A program made the translations under genes and the position numbers. The notes beneath the pieces are model-generated. The model was given only the letters and a program-made list of their open reading frames with translations, was not told the origin of the DNA and did not search any database. From Sphingopyxis terrae subsp. terrae NBRC 15098 (lineage in GTDB: Bacteria > Pseudomonadota > Alphaproteobacteria > Sphingomonadales > Sphingomonadaceae), in NCBI RefSeq assembly GCF_001598815.1, contig NZ_BCZQ01000003.1, forward strand, positions 62,001 to 126,000: a stretch of 64,000 bases of DNA, read 5' to 3'. Below are positions 44,217-53,047 of this stretch, piece after piece; position 1 is the first letter of the stretch, and the number at the start of each line of letters is the position of its first letter.

Positions 44217-45551
44217 TTATTGCCAGGCGGTGATCGTGCCGTCGTCCGCCAGGATATAGAGCCGGTTGTTCGCAACCACGGGTGGCTGCGACAAGGGCGA
44301 CTTGAACTCGGTGGTCGCGAGCGTCGAACCATCGGTCGGCGAAAATTCGACGAGCTGCCCCTCGCTGTTCACCGCGATCAGGCGTCCGCCGGCCAGAATC
44401 GGGCCGGTCCAGCGGATCGGATCCTTTTTCTTCTTTTCGGTTTCGACGCGATAGCGCGCGAGCTGCTGGATCCAGCGGACCTTGCCCGAACCGCGCGCGA
44501 CGCACAGCAGCTTGCCGTCGTCGGTCATCGCATAGACCCACTCGCCGACGACATAGGGCGTCGAGATACCGGCGATCGAGATCTCCCAGATGCGCTGGCC
44601 GGTGAGCAGGTCATAGCTAGCCATGCGGCCGCCCTGGCCGAGCGCAAAAACGCGGCCGCGGTCGATCACCGGGTCGGCGTCAACGTCGGTCAGCGTCGAA
44701 ACCGACAGCGCCATCGAGGTGCGCGCGAGCGCGTCTTCCCACAGATCGCGGCCGTTTTCGTAACGATAGGCCTGAACCTCACCCGACGAAAAGCCGGCTA
44801 CGATCGTCCCCTGCCCCGCCGCGGGCGATGCCGCACCGAACACGCTGCCGGGCTCGAGCGACGCGGTCGCCTGCCACTGCACCGCGCCGTCGCCGGCATT
44901 GAGCGCGAAAATCTGGTTGTCCTGCGTGATCACATAGACGCCGCCGAAGGCAACCGTCGGCGCGCCGCGCAGCGGCCCCGCGGGTTTGACCTTCCACAAC
45001 AGCTTGCCATCCTCGGCGTTCAGCGCGGCGACGTCGCCGACGCCGCTCGTCGCATAGACGACATTACCGTCGACCGACGCGCCGCCGCCGAACAGCGAAT
45101 TTTCGAAATCCTTGCCCGTGCTGCCGATCGACACGCTCCACAGCTTCGCGCCGGTATCGGCGGCGAAGGCCGACACGACGGCATCGGTGTCGACGGCGAA
45201 CAGCCGGTTGTTCGAAATCACCGGGGCCGCGGCGAGCCGCTGCTTCTTGGTGCTGCCCGCGATCGACGCTTCCCACGCCTTGGTGCGCGCAGCGCCCAGC
45301 GCGGGATGCCCCATCGACTTGGAAGCATTGCCGCCCGACTGCGCCCAATCCGCATTGAGCACCGGATCGGGCAACACCACCGCGACCGCGGCGGTGGTCG
45401 GGTCGACCTTGATGCTGTTGTCGTTCGACAGGATCGAAACGCGCTCGCCGACCGTCGGCGTGCGCGGGCCGCCCTTGCCCTTGAACGCGCCGCAGCCCGC
45501 AAGCGGCAGCGCGAGCATCATGGCGCAAATCACATAGTGGCGTTTCCGCAT
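44217..45551 (-). CDS. bamB: Outer-membrane assembly lipoprotein BamB
   Basis: 444 residues. A lipoprotein signal with lipobox LAGC (about 17-20), followed by an eight-bladed PQQ-type beta-propeller (repeated W-segments such as GKLLWKVKPAG and GAVQWQATA). BamB helps BamA insert outer-membrane proteins. The ATG at 45551 follows the TPR stop by one base. The gene order TPR(YfgM-like)-bamB-der matches the E. coli yfgM-bamB-der block. Confidence 0.93.
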   Translation of the reverse strand: MRKRHYVICAMMLALPLAGCGAFKGKGGPRTPTVGERVSILSNDNSIKVDPTTAAVAVVLPDPVLNADWAQSGGNASKSMGHPALGAARTKAWEASIAGSTKKQRLAAAPVISNNRLFAVDTDAVVSAFAADTGAKLWSVSIGSTGKDFENSLFGGGASVDGNVVYATSGVGDVAALNAEDGKLLWKVKPAGPLRGAPTVAFGGVYVITQDNQIFALNAGDGAVQWQATASLEPGSVFGAASPAAGQGTIVAGFSSGEVQAYRYENGRDLWEDALARTSMALSVSTLTDVDADPVIDRGRVFALGQGGRMASYDLLTGQRIWEISIAGISTPYVVGEWVYAMTDDGKLLCVARGSGKVRWIQQLARYRVETEKKKKDPIRWTGPILAGGRLIAVNSEGQLVEFSPTDGSTLATTEFKSPLSQPPVVANNRLYILADDGTITAWQ

Positions 45552-45552
45552 C

Positions 45553-46335
45553 TTATTTGGCTTCCTCACTCTTGGCGGCGGCCGCTGCGCCCGGGGCGGC
45601 ACCGCCTTGCTGGTCCTTTGTCGTGTCCTTGGCGGCGCTTTCCGCCGCGCGATCCTCGACCGCATCGACGCCGAGCATCCCCGCCATCTGCACCGTCCGC
45701 GACTGCAGCGATTTGAAGGTGGCGGGCGCCTTGGCGATACGCGCATAGAGCGCGCCGGCCTTGTCATATTGGCCGAGGTGATAATAAGCTGCGGCCGTCA
45801 GTTCGGCCGCGCTGCCGAACCAGCTCGACACCGGGTCGGTCGCATCGACGAGCGGCTTCATCCGCGCGATCACCGCCTCGGGCTTCATCGTATCGAATTC
45901 GAGGGCGGTCTGGCGAACCAGCGCCATATCGCGCATCGACTGGTCGAGCTTGGCGTCGCCCGCGACCTGCGCGAGCAGCGCGGCGGCGGCTTTCAGGTCG
46001 CCGGCCTTCGCCTTCATGTTCGATTGCTCGATCAGCGCGGCGGCGCGATAGGCGGCATTGCCCTCGCCTGCCAGCGTCTTGAGATCGGCGGTCGCCGCCG
46101 TGGGCTGCGCCGCGGCCTTGTCGAAAGCGGCCAGCAGCTGTTCGGCCTTTTCGCCGCGCGCCACCGTCTGACGGTGCTCCCAATAGAGATAGCCGCCGAA
46201 CGCCAGCAGCGCCGCGATCGCCGCGCCGACGATCCAGCGGCAGTAACGCTGCATGATGGAGCTGAGCTGATCCTTGCGGACGGCCTCGTCGACTTCCTGC
46301 AGGAAGGCCGCATTGTTCGTCGGGCTCAGGGCCAA
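45553..46335 (-). CDS. YfgM-like tetratricopeptide inner-membrane protein
   Basis: 260 residues. One transmembrane helix (about 34-52, WIVGAAIAALLAFGGYLYW) and a periplasmic TPR-like region (about 60-210) with helical repeats. A low-complexity Ala/Lys/Glu tail ends the protein. YfgM in E. coli interacts with the SecYEG translocon and periplasmic chaperones. The start is a TTG at 46335 with a strong GGAGG five bases upstream; it reads LALSPTNNAAFL, and no nearer ATG is in frame. First gene of the der cluster. Confidence 0.85.
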   Translation of the reverse strand: MALSPTNNAAFLQEVDEAVRKDQLSSIMQRYCRWIVGAAIAALLAFGGYLYWEHRQTVARGEKAEQLLAAFDKAAAQPTAATADLKTLAGEGNAAYRAAALIEQSNMKAKAGDLKAAAALLAQVAGDAKLDQSMRDMALVRQTALEFDTMKPEAVIARMKPLVDATDPVSSWFGSAAELTAAAYYHLGQYDKAGALYARIAKAPATFKSLQSRTVQMAGMLGVDAVEDRAAESAAKDTTKDQQGGAAPGAAAAAKSEEAK

Positions 46336-46459
46336 TCAATCCTCCATAACTCGTTCGCGAGCGATGCCCGCTTCGGGTCCGCCGGCCGTTCCTTAGCGGT
46401 CATGCCGAAAAAGGCCAAGCGATTCACTTGACCCCTGCAGGCACCCGTCCGGGACGCCG

Positions 46460-47326
46460 TCAACCCTTGTAGATTTGATCGTCGGTCGGGAATGAACGGG
46501 ACCTGACCTGCTGGGCATATTCCTTCACTGCGCCGTCGATCACACCCGCCATATCCTGGTACCGCTTCACGAATTTGGGGACGCGTTCGAACATGCCGAG
46601 CATGTCGTCGGTGACGAGCACCTGCCCGTCGCATTGCGCCGAGGCACCGATACCGATCGTCGGACAGGCAACCTTGCCGGTAATCTCGATCGCGATCGAT
46701 TCGAGCACGCCTTCGATAACGATCGAAAAGGCACCGGCCTGCGCGACAGCGACCGCATCCTCGACGATCGTGCGCGCTTCCTCGTCGCTTTTGCCGCGCA
46801 CGCCATAGCCGCCGAGGATGTTTACCGCCTGCGGCGTCAGCCCGACATGCCCCATCACCGGAATCCCGCGCTGGGTCAGAAATTCGATCGTCGGGGCGAG
46901 CACCTTGCCGCCCTCGACCTTCACCGCCGCCGCGCCGGTTTCCTTGAGCAGGCGTGAGGCATTGGCGAAGGCCTGTTCGGGGCTCGCCTCATAGCTGCCG
47001 AAGGGCATGTCGACGATCACCGCGGCATGATAGCTGCCGCGCACCACCGCGGCGCCGTGCAACGCCATCATCTCCATCGTCACCGCGACAGTATGCGGCA
47101 GGCCATAGATCACCTGCGCCAGCGAATCGCCGACGAGCAGCATGTCGCAATGCGGGTCGAGCAGCTGCGCCTGCCGCACCGTATAGGCGGTCAGCATCAC
47201 CAAAGGCTCGCCGCCGCCCTTGCGCTGGCGAATGCGCGGCACCGTCAGGCGCTTCATCGGCTGCGGCGTCGGATTGGCGCGGCTGGTGGAGGTGTCGAGG
47301 GTGAGCGTTTTTGGGAGCGTGGACAT
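46460..47326 (-). CDS. panB: 3-Methyl-2-oxobutanoate hydroxymethyltransferase
   Basis: 288 residues. Uses 5,10-methylene-tetrahydrofolate to make ketopantoate for pantothenate and coenzyme A. Typical stretches are MLTAYTVRQAQLLDPHCDMLLVGDSL, HTVAVTMEMM, DMPFGSYE, KVEGG and PVMGHVGLTPQ. The ATG at 47326 gives a normal start; upstream in-frame sequence is longer. 124 bp separate it from the YfgM-like gene. coaD in the same pathway is elsewhere in the window. Confidence 0.95.
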   Translation of the reverse strand: MSTLPKTLTLDTSTSRANPTPQPMKRLTVPRIRQRKGGGEPLVMLTAYTVRQAQLLDPHCDMLLVGDSLAQVIYGLPHTVAVTMEMMALHGAAVVRGSYHAAVIVDMPFGSYEASPEQAFANASRLLKETGAAAVKVEGGKVLAPTIEFLTQRGIPVMGHVGLTPQAVNILGGYGVRGKSDEEARTIVEDAVAVAQAGAFSIVIEGVLESIAIEITGKVACPTIGIGASAQCDGQVLVTDDMLGMFERVPKFVKRYQDMAGVIDGAVKEYAQQVRSRSFPTDDQIYKG

Positions 47327-47395
47327 GGGGCGCGGGTTTAGCGGCTTATGCTGCGCTGCGAAAGGCCGCAAAGCGGAGCGATGTTCGCATAGATT

Positions 47396-47427
47396 GACTC
47401 TATGTCAGAAATTATTTACATTGAGTC
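47396..47427. promoter_or_regulatory. Inverted repeat upstream of the membrane/XRE pair
   Basis: Arms GACTCTATGT and ACATTGAGTC match at nine of ten positions with a 12-bp centre. They lie 26 bp before the ATG at 47454. A likely operator for the XRE-type regulator encoded as the second gene of this pair. Confidence 0.6.
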
Positions 47428-47453
47428 GCATATTATGAACATGGAGACGCCAA

Positions 47454-47882
47454 ATGTCGTTCCGCGAAAAAATTCACTGGGTGACGCTGGTCACGATGAT
47501 CGCCGCCTTCGGCTGGTATTTTCTTGCCTATCCGTGGGGGATCGCAGCCAGCCCGGCGGGCCTTTGGGCGAGTGCGGGGATGCTGCTGCCGGTCACCGTC
47601 GCGATCATCATCGCGATGACGATCGCATCGGCCTGGATGGCGATCCGCACCCCGGCCGAGGCCAACCTCAAGGAAGACGAGCGCGACCGTTCGATCCATT
47701 ATCGCGGCACCCATTATGCCTATTATCCGCTCGTCGTCGGCGTGTGGGTCAGCATCTTCGCCCTGTTCTGGAACGCGGGGCCGGCGGTGCAGCTCAACCT
47801 GCTGCTTGCGGCGGTCGTCCTCGCCGAACTGATGCGGATCGGCGTCCAGCTTTACCTCTATCGCCGGGGTTGGCATGGCTAG
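47454..47882 (+). CDS. Small integral membrane protein
   Basis: 142 residues with four hydrophobic segments (about 8-30, 38-60, 88-107, 111-128). The cytoplasmic loop near 65-85 has charged residues (LKEDERDRSIHYRG). It resembles DUF2178-like membrane proteins that are paired with an XRE-type regulator. GGAGA lies eight bases before the ATG. It overlaps the HTH gene by eight bases. No transport or enzyme function is apparent. Confidence 0.8.
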   Translation: MSFREKIHWVTLVTMIAAFGWYFLAYPWGIAASPAGLWASAGMLLPVTVAIIIAMTIASAWMAIRTPAEANLKEDERDRSIHYRGTHYAYYPLVVGVWVSIFALFWNAGPAVQLNLLLAAVVLAELMRIGVQLYLYRRGWHG

Positions 47883-48096
47883 GCTGCCTTTCTCGAACGA
47901 CATCCGCACCTTGCGCTTTCTCGCGGGCGAAATGACGCAGGCCGAACTCGGCGAGCGCGTCGGCGTGACCCGCCAGACGATCGCCGCGATCGAACAAGGA
48001 AAATATTCGCCCTCGCTCGAAGTCGCCTTCCGTATCGCGCGCACCTTCGGCAAGCCGCTCGAACAGGTGTTCGGGTGGGACGAGGAAGGCCGCTGA
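47875..48096 (+). CDS. XRE-family helix-turn-helix regulator
   Basis: 73 residues, one Cro/CI-type HTH: RTLRFLAGEMTQAELGERVGVTRQT, followed by IAAIEQGKYSPSLE and FRIARTFGKPLEQVF. This compact YozG/PlcR-like type is typically paired with a membrane protein gene, as here with an eight-base overlap. Autoregulation through the inverted repeat at 47396 is likely. Confidence 0.9.
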   Translation: MARLPFSNDIRTLRFLAGEMTQAELGERVGVTRQTIAAIEQGKYSPSLEVAFRIARTFGKPLEQVFGWDEEGR

Positions 48097-48176
48097 TCCG
48101 ATGCGCGGCCGCGCTGGCCCGGCCCACCTCTCCCCGGGGGCCGGCCGAGCCGAAACGGCCGCGTGCGCGGCGGACC

Positions 48177-49121
48177 TTATGCGGTGCCGCGTCCCGCTTC
48201 GTTTAGCGCCGCCAATTGCAGGTTGGTCAGCGTGACCGTCTCGCTGTCCATGATCTCGTCGAGTTGCGCGACCGAGGTGGCGCTAGCGATCGGGGCGGTG
48301 ACGCCCGGCTGCGCGGCGACCCAGGCGAGCGCGATCTGCGACAGGGTGGCGCCGGTTTCGGCAGCGATCGCGTCCATTGCGGCGAGCACCGCCGGCCCCT
48401 TACCCTCCAGATAGGCTTTGGCCCGCGCGCCGCGCGAGCTCTTGCCGAGATCGTCGGCGCTGCGATATTTGCCTGACAAATAGCCCGACGCGAGGCTGAA
48501 ATAGGTGACGACGCCGAGCCCTTCGGCGATGCAAAGCTGTTGCAGCGCGCCTTCATATTGATCGCGGTCGAGCAGGTTGAGTTCGGGTTGCATCGCGGTG
48601 AAACGCGGCAGTCCCCCGGCGTCAGCGACGCGCAGCGCCTCGGCCAGCCGCTCGGCACTATAATTGGATGCCCCGATCGCGCGCACCGTCCCCGCATCGA
48701 CCAGTTCGCCGAACGCGCCGAGCACTTCGTCCAACGGCACATCGGGATCGTCCTTGTGCGCGAAGTAGAGGTCGATCGTATCGACGCCGAGCCGATCGAG
48801 CGAGCCTTTCACCGCTTCGCGGATGCGATCGGGCTTCAGCCCGCCGGGCATCATGCCGACCTTGGTTGCGATCAGTACTTGGTCGCGCGCACCGCTATCC
48901 TTCAGCCACGCACCCATCATGCTTTCGGATTCGCCGCCCTTGTGCCCCGGCACCCACGCCGAATAGACATCGGCGGTATCGATCATCCCGCCGCCGCGCT
49001 CGACGAAACGGTCGAGGATCGCGAAACTTGCGGCCCGATCGGCGGTCATCCCGAAGACATTGCCGCCCAGCACGAAGGGACGGACCGACAGGCCGCTCTG
49101 GCCAAGGGGACGCTGCGTCAT
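48177..49121 (-). CDS. Aldo/keto reductase
   Basis: 314 residues, a TIM-barrel NADPH reductase. Catalytic tetrad residues are visible: Asp in MIDTADVYS, the Tyr of that motif, Lys in IATKVG and His in YFAHKDD. The group resembles the voltage-gated potassium channel beta-subunit/YajO-like AKRs. It overlaps the GDPD gene by four bases and is the last gene of the four-gene unit. The substrate is unknown. Confidence 0.92.
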   Translation of the reverse strand: MTQRPLGQSGLSVRPFVLGGNVFGMTADRAASFAILDRFVERGGGMIDTADVYSAWVPGHKGGESESMMGAWLKDSGARDQVLIATKVGMMPGGLKPDRIREAVKGSLDRLGVDTIDLYFAHKDDPDVPLDEVLGAFGELVDAGTVRAIGASNYSAERLAEALRVADAGGLPRFTAMQPELNLLDRDQYEGALQQLCIAEGLGVVTYFSLASGYLSGKYRSADDLGKSSRGARAKAYLEGKGPAVLAAMDAIAAETGATLSQIALAWVAAQPGVTAPIASATSVAQLDEIMDSETVTLTNLQLAALNEAGRGTA

Positions 49122-50191
49122 TGCGATACTCCTGCATGGACCACCGGCACCGCCTCGCGCGAATTGTCGCTGAACAGGCCGTCGATCCCGGTCTTCAGAT
49201 AGGTGCGGATCTCGTCCGCCAGATCGCCGTGGCCGGCGGGGTTGATGCCGCTCTTGTCCCCAAGCGGCAGGAAATAATTCTCGCGGCGAAAGGTCCAGGG
49301 ATGGACCTTCAGCCCGGCGGCATGGGCATCGCGCACCAGATGGGTCGGATCACCGAGCGTGCCGAGCGCCGTACGCGGGATGATCATTGTCTTGTTGGGT
49401 CCGATCCCGTCGGCATAGGCGGCAATCGCCTTCAGCCCCGCAGGCGTCGCCATCGCGGCGTAGCTTTGCTGCGCATCGTCGGCCGGACCGCCCTCGCCGT
49501 CCATGAGCTGGATCAGCGGCAGGTCGCTTTTCGCCCGGATGGCTTTCAGATTGCCGACCTCGAAACTCTGGATGAACACCGGCGCGCTGCGGCCATGATA
49601 GCCATAGCGTTCCAGCATCGCGAGCAGCGGCGCCTCGTGCGGCAGGCCGATGCCGGCGAAATAGCTCGGATGCTTGGTTTCGGGATAGACGCCGACCGGG
49701 TGGGCGCGCCCCTTGTTGACCCGCACGAGCAGGTCGAGGATCTCGGCAAAGGTCGGGATCTGGTAGTGCCCGTCAAATTCGGTCGAGCGCAGTTGCGGCA
49801 GCCGCTCCTTCGCGCGCAGCGTCTTGAGTTCGGCCAGCGTGAAATCCTCGGTGAACCAGCCGGTCACATCCTGGCCGTCAATCCGTTTCGTCGTCTTGCG
49901 CGCGGCGAATTCGGGATGGTCGGCGACGTCGGTCGTCTCCGAAATCTCATTCTCGTGCCGCGCGACGAGCACGCCGTCCTTGGTCAGTACCAGATCGGGC
50001 TCGATGAAATCGGCGCCCTGTTCGATCGCAAGTTCATAGCTTGCGAGCGTATGTTCGGGCCGTTCGCCCGACGCCCCGCGATGCGCGATGACGATCGCGG
50101 GCTTTCCGTCGAGCGTGGGCTGCGCCGCCATCGGTTCAGCCCCGCAGCCGGCGAGCGCGAGCAGCGCCAGCGCGGCGCGCCAGGGCCTCAT
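49118..50191 (-). CDS. Glycerophosphodiester phosphodiesterase, lipoprotein
   Basis: 357 residues. A lipoprotein signal with lipobox LAGC (about 13-16), then a GDPD TIM-barrel with HRGASGERPEHT, which carries the catalytic histidine and metal ligands, and EPDLVLTKDGVLVARHE. It should release glycerol 3-phosphate from deacylated phospholipids in the periplasm. Its ATG at 50191 overlaps the ArsC-like stop. It also overlaps the aldo/keto reductase. Confidence 0.92.
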   Translation of the reverse strand: MRPWRAALALLALAGCGAEPMAAQPTLDGKPAIVIAHRGASGERPEHTLASYELAIEQGADFIEPDLVLTKDGVLVARHENEISETTDVADHPEFAARKTTKRIDGQDVTGWFTEDFTLAELKTLRAKERLPQLRSTEFDGHYQIPTFAEILDLLVRVNKGRAHPVGVYPETKHPSYFAGIGLPHEAPLLAMLERYGYHGRSAPVFIQSFEVGNLKAIRAKSDLPLIQLMDGEGGPADDAQQSYAAMATPAGLKAIAAYADGIGPNKTMIIPRTALGTLGDPTHLVRDAHAAGLKVHPWTFRRENYFLPLGDKSGINPAGHGDLADEIRTYLKTGIDGLFSDNSREAVPVVHAGVSQ

Positions 50192-50538
50192 GCCGCAAAG
50201 CGCTGTTGCCAATCATCGGCGGAGAAGCCCACGCTATACGCGCCGTCGGCATCGACGAGCGGGCGCCGGATCATCGCCGGCTGATCGAGCATCAGTGCCT
50301 TCGCCTTTGCCGCATCAAGCTCTGCCTTGTCGGCATCGGGCAGCTTGCGGAAGGTCGTCCCGCTCTTGTTGAGCAGCTTTTCCCAGCCGAGCGCATCGAC
50401 CCAGCGGTCGAGCATAGCGGGATCGAGCCCGTCCTTGCGATAGTCGTGAAACGCATAAGCCACGCCATGCTCGTCGAGCCAGCGCCGCGCCTTCTTCACC
50501 GTGTCGCAGTTCGGAATGCCATAGAGAGTCAGTGCCAT
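50188..50538 (-). CDS. ArsC/Spx-like thioredoxin-fold protein
   Basis: 116 residues. A thioredoxin-like fold with CxxT (PNCDTVKKARRWLDEHG) near the N-terminus and SGTTFRKL and MIRRPLVDADG later, the latter holding the arsenate-reductase family loop. It belongs to the YffB/Spx-like group rather than a proven arsenate reductase, because no ars genes are near. Starts overlap upstream and downstream genes closely: seven bases after the CNB gene and four-base overlap with GDPD. Confidence 0.88.
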   Translation of the reverse strand: MALTLYGIPNCDTVKKARRWLDEHGVAYAFHDYRKDGLDPAMLDRWVDALGWEKLLNKSGTTFRKLPDADKAELDAAKAKALMLDQPAMIRRPLVDADGAYSVGFSADDWQQRFAA

Positions 50539-50545
50539 GCCGCCG

Positions 50546-51220
50546 TCATAGCGACGGCGCTTCGGCAATGCGAGCGTTTGCGCTTGCCAATTTTCCGCGC
50601 AGCGCCCGGGCGAAGCCTTCGTGCAGCGCCGCGGCGATGTCGGGATTGGCGGCAAGATAGTCGCGCAGCACCGCGGCGGGGATGAACCACAGCCGCGCGT
50701 TGGTCGACAGCGTCACGGTTCCCGTCGCCTGCGCGCCGTCGAGCACGGTCGCCTCGCCGATCAGCGCGCCGTCGCTCACCGCGCCGACCTCGACCCCGTC
50801 GCGCAGCACCGACGCCGCGCCCTGGCTCAGATAGAAAAGGCTGGGTGCCGCCTGATTTTCGCGGATCAACACCTCGCCCTGCCGCGCCGAAATCCAGTGC
50901 CCCTGGTCGATCAGCCCGCGCGCCGCCGTCGCGCTCAGCCGGTCGAAATGACGGGCGCGAAGCTGCTCCTCCTCGGACGAGAAGCGGATGCTCAGATTGC
51001 GGAGCCAGTCGCGCCAGCCGAACGCGATATTGGCGAGGATGATCGCGAGCAGCAGCAGACCCGCGATCAGCGCCTGCCCCGCGACGAGCGCCAGCGGCAG
51101 GGCGACGAGCGCGGCGATCGCCAGCCCGGCGCGCACATATTCGATGCGCACCGCAAAGCTCGCCGCAAGCAGGATGAACAGGGCCAGATAGCCAAGAAGG
51201 GCCGGATCGAAATTCGCCAT
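50546..51220 (-). CDS. Popeye-like membrane cyclic-nucleotide-binding protein
   Basis: 224 residues. Three N-terminal hydrophobic segments (about 8-26, 33-50, 54-72) are followed by a cNMP-binding domain (about 105-215) with GEVLIRENQAAPSLFYLSQG, VGAVSDGALIGEATVLDG and RLWFIPAAVL. The phosphate-binding arginine position carries LIGEATVL, where classical CRP domains have an arginine nearby, so ligand binding may be altered. Topology is like bacterial Popeye-type proteins. It is first in the unit with ArsC-like, GDPD and AKR genes. Confidence 0.78.
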   Translation of the reverse strand: MANFDPALLGYLALFILLAASFAVRIEYVRAGLAIAALVALPLALVAGQALIAGLLLLAIILANIAFGWRDWLRNLSIRFSSEEEQLRARHFDRLSATAARGLIDQGHWISARQGEVLIRENQAAPSLFYLSQGAASVLRDGVEVGAVSDGALIGEATVLDGAQATGTVTLSTNARLWFIPAAVLRDYLAANPDIAAALHEGFARALRGKLASANARIAEAPSL

Positions 51221-51238
51221 AGCCAATCGTTTTACAGC

Positions 51239-51266
51239 GGTCCCTGTGCTTAGATTGCTAGGGACC
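51239..51266. promoter_or_regulatory. Inverted repeat between the CNB and aroG genes
   Basis: Seven-base perfect arms GGTCCCT and AGGGACC around 14 bases, lying 19 bp upstream of the CNB start on its strand. Could be an operator or an attenuator-type hairpin for either divergent gene. Confidence 0.45.
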
Positions 51267-51477
51267 AAATCTTACCGATTACCGAAGACGGACGCGCGAC
51301 CCGTAAATGCGTCCCGATTTGCGAAAGAAACTAACAGTTTTTTGCAATGAAGAAAAGCATAGGTGCGCAAAAGCCGCCATCATGCTAATTTTATCGCCCG
51401 CGCTTGCTTTGGCGGGGCAATCGCGCCAAGGCACCCGGCGAATCGATTTTGACGCAGAAAATGTAAGAAGACCGCAT

Positions 51478-52851
51478 ATGACGCACCAATGGCAACCGCA
51501 AAGCTGGCGCTCGCACGAAGCCCGCCAGCTGCCGACCTACACCGACGAAGCCGCGCTCGCGGCCGCCGAGCGCGAGCTTGCCGGCTATCCGCCGCTCGTC
51601 TTTGCCGGCGAGGCGCGCGAGCTGACCAGCGAGCTGGGCCGCGTTGCGGAAGGCAAGGCGTTTCTGCTTCAGGGCGGCGACTGTGCCGAGAGCTTTGCCG
51701 AATTCCATCCGAACAATATCCGCGACACCTTCCGCGTCCTGCTGCAGATGGCGGTGGTGCTAACCTTCGCGTCGAAGATGCCCGTCGTGAAGGTCGGCCG
51801 CATGGCGGGCCAGTTCGCCAAGCCGCGCTCGGCCGACATGGAAGAAGTGGGCGGCGTCGAGCTGCCAAGCTACCGCGGCGACATCATCAACGACATCGCT
51901 TTCGAAGCCGCAGGCCGCGCCCCCGATCCGCAGCGCATGATCCGCGCGTACAACCAGTCGGCGGCGACGCTCAACCTGCTGCGCGCCTTTGCGAACGGCG
52001 GCTATGCCAATCTGCATCAGGTCAACGCCTGGACGCATGATTTCATGGACCGCAGCCCTTGGGCTAAGAAATATCAGGAAACCGCCGCGCGGATTTCCGA
52101 AGCGCTCGCCTTCATGGAAGCGTGCGGCGTGACGCCGGAAACGGTGCCGCAGATCAAGGGCACGAGCTTCTACACCAGTCACGAGGCGCTGCTGCTTCCC
52201 TATGAGCAGGCGCTGACCCGGCAAGACAGTCTGACCGGCGGCTGGTACGACACGTCGGGCCATATGCTGTGGGTCGGCGACCGCACCCGCTTCGAAGGGT
52301 CGGCGCATATCGAATATCTGCGCGGCATCGGCAATCCGGTCGGCATGAAATGCGGCCCCAGCCTCGACCCCGACGAGCTGCTGCGCCTGCTCGATACGCT
52401 GAACCCCCAGCATGTTCCCGGCCGCATGACGCTGATCACGCGCTATGGTCACGACAAGATCGAGGCGCATCTGCCGGCGCTGGTGCGCGCGGTGAAGGCG
52501 TCGGGGCACCCGGTCGTGTGGTCGTGCGATCCGATGCACGGCAATGTCATCAAGACGGGCAATGGCTACAAGACGCGCCCATTCGAGCGCATCCTCGCCG
52601 AAGTGCGCGGCTTCTTCGCGGTCCACCGCGCCGAAGGCACGCATGGCGGCGGCATCCATATCGAGATGACGGGCCAGAATGTCACCGAATGCACCGGCGG
52701 TGCGATGGACGTGACGCAGATGGACCTTGCCGATCGCTACCACACGCATTGCGACCCGCGCCTCAATGCCGGGCAGAGCCTCGAACTTGCCTTCCTGCTC
52801 GCAGAAATGCTCAATCAGGAAATGACCGACCGGGCGAAGCAGGCCGCATGA
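51478..52851 (+). CDS. aroG: Class II 3-deoxy-D-arabino-heptulosonate-7-phosphate synthase
   Basis: 457 residues. First step of the shikimate pathway: phosphoenolpyruvate and erythrose 4-phosphate to DAHP. The class II (plant/AroAII-type) features are visible: metal cysteine in [31 protein letters not shown] and [19 protein letters not shown]. The ATG at 51478 has AGAAG upstream; the frame is open for a further 57 codons with no family-like sequence. A 56-residue membrane protein overlaps its end. Confidence 0.95.
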   Translation: MTHQWQPQSWRSHEARQLPTYTDEAALAAAERELAGYPPLVFAGEARELTSELGRVAEGKAFLLQGGDCAESFAEFHPNNIRDTFRVLLQMAVVLTFASKMPVVKVGRMAGQFAKPRSADMEEVGGVELPSYRGDIINDIAFEAAGRAPDPQRMIRAYNQSAATLNLLRAFANGGYANLHQVNAWTHDFMDRSPWAKKYQETAARISEALAFMEACGVTPETVPQIKGTSFYTSHEALLLPYEQALTRQDSLTGGWYDTSGHMLWVGDRTRFEGSAHIEYLRGIGNPVGMKCGPSLDPDELLRLLDTLNPQHVPGRMTLITRYGHDKIEAHLPALVRAVKASGHPVVWSCDPMHGNVIKTGNGYKTRPFERILAEVRGFFAVHRAEGTHGGGIHIEMTGQNVTECTGGAMDVTQMDLADRYHTHCDPRLNAGQSLELAFLLAEMLNQEMTDRAKQAA

Positions 52852-53018
52852 GCGAACGCCGCGTCATCGTGCAGAAGGAAGTGATCCGCAACGGGGTCGG
52901 CTTCGGCAGCGCGCTGGCGATGGCGATCAGCTTCACCACCCACAAATCGGTGCTGTGGGCGATCATCCATGGCATCTTCAGCTGGTTCTACGTCGCCTAT
53001 TTCGTGCTGACTCGCTGA
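52848..53018 (+). CDS. Small membrane protein (56 residues)
   Basis: A gene whose ATG overlaps the aroG stop (ATGA). It encodes a small protein with a short basic head ([15 protein letters not shown]) and one hydrophobic region (about 18-55, with [20 protein letters not shown] and YVAYFVL). It should be a single-pass or re-entrant membrane protein. Coupling to aroG is clear; its role is unknown. Similar short genes behind aroG were not identified here. Confidence 0.75.
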   Translation: MSERRVIVQKEVIRNGVGFGSALAMAISFTTHKSVLWAIIHGIFSWFYVAYFVLTR

Positions 53019-53047
53019 GCGGCGCGCGGCGTCGCCGGAGCTAAGTC

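Noticed and set aside
50188-50538. A true arsenate reductase
   Set aside because: The CxxT thioredoxin-like protein fits YffB/Spx-type proteins better, with no other ars genes nearby.
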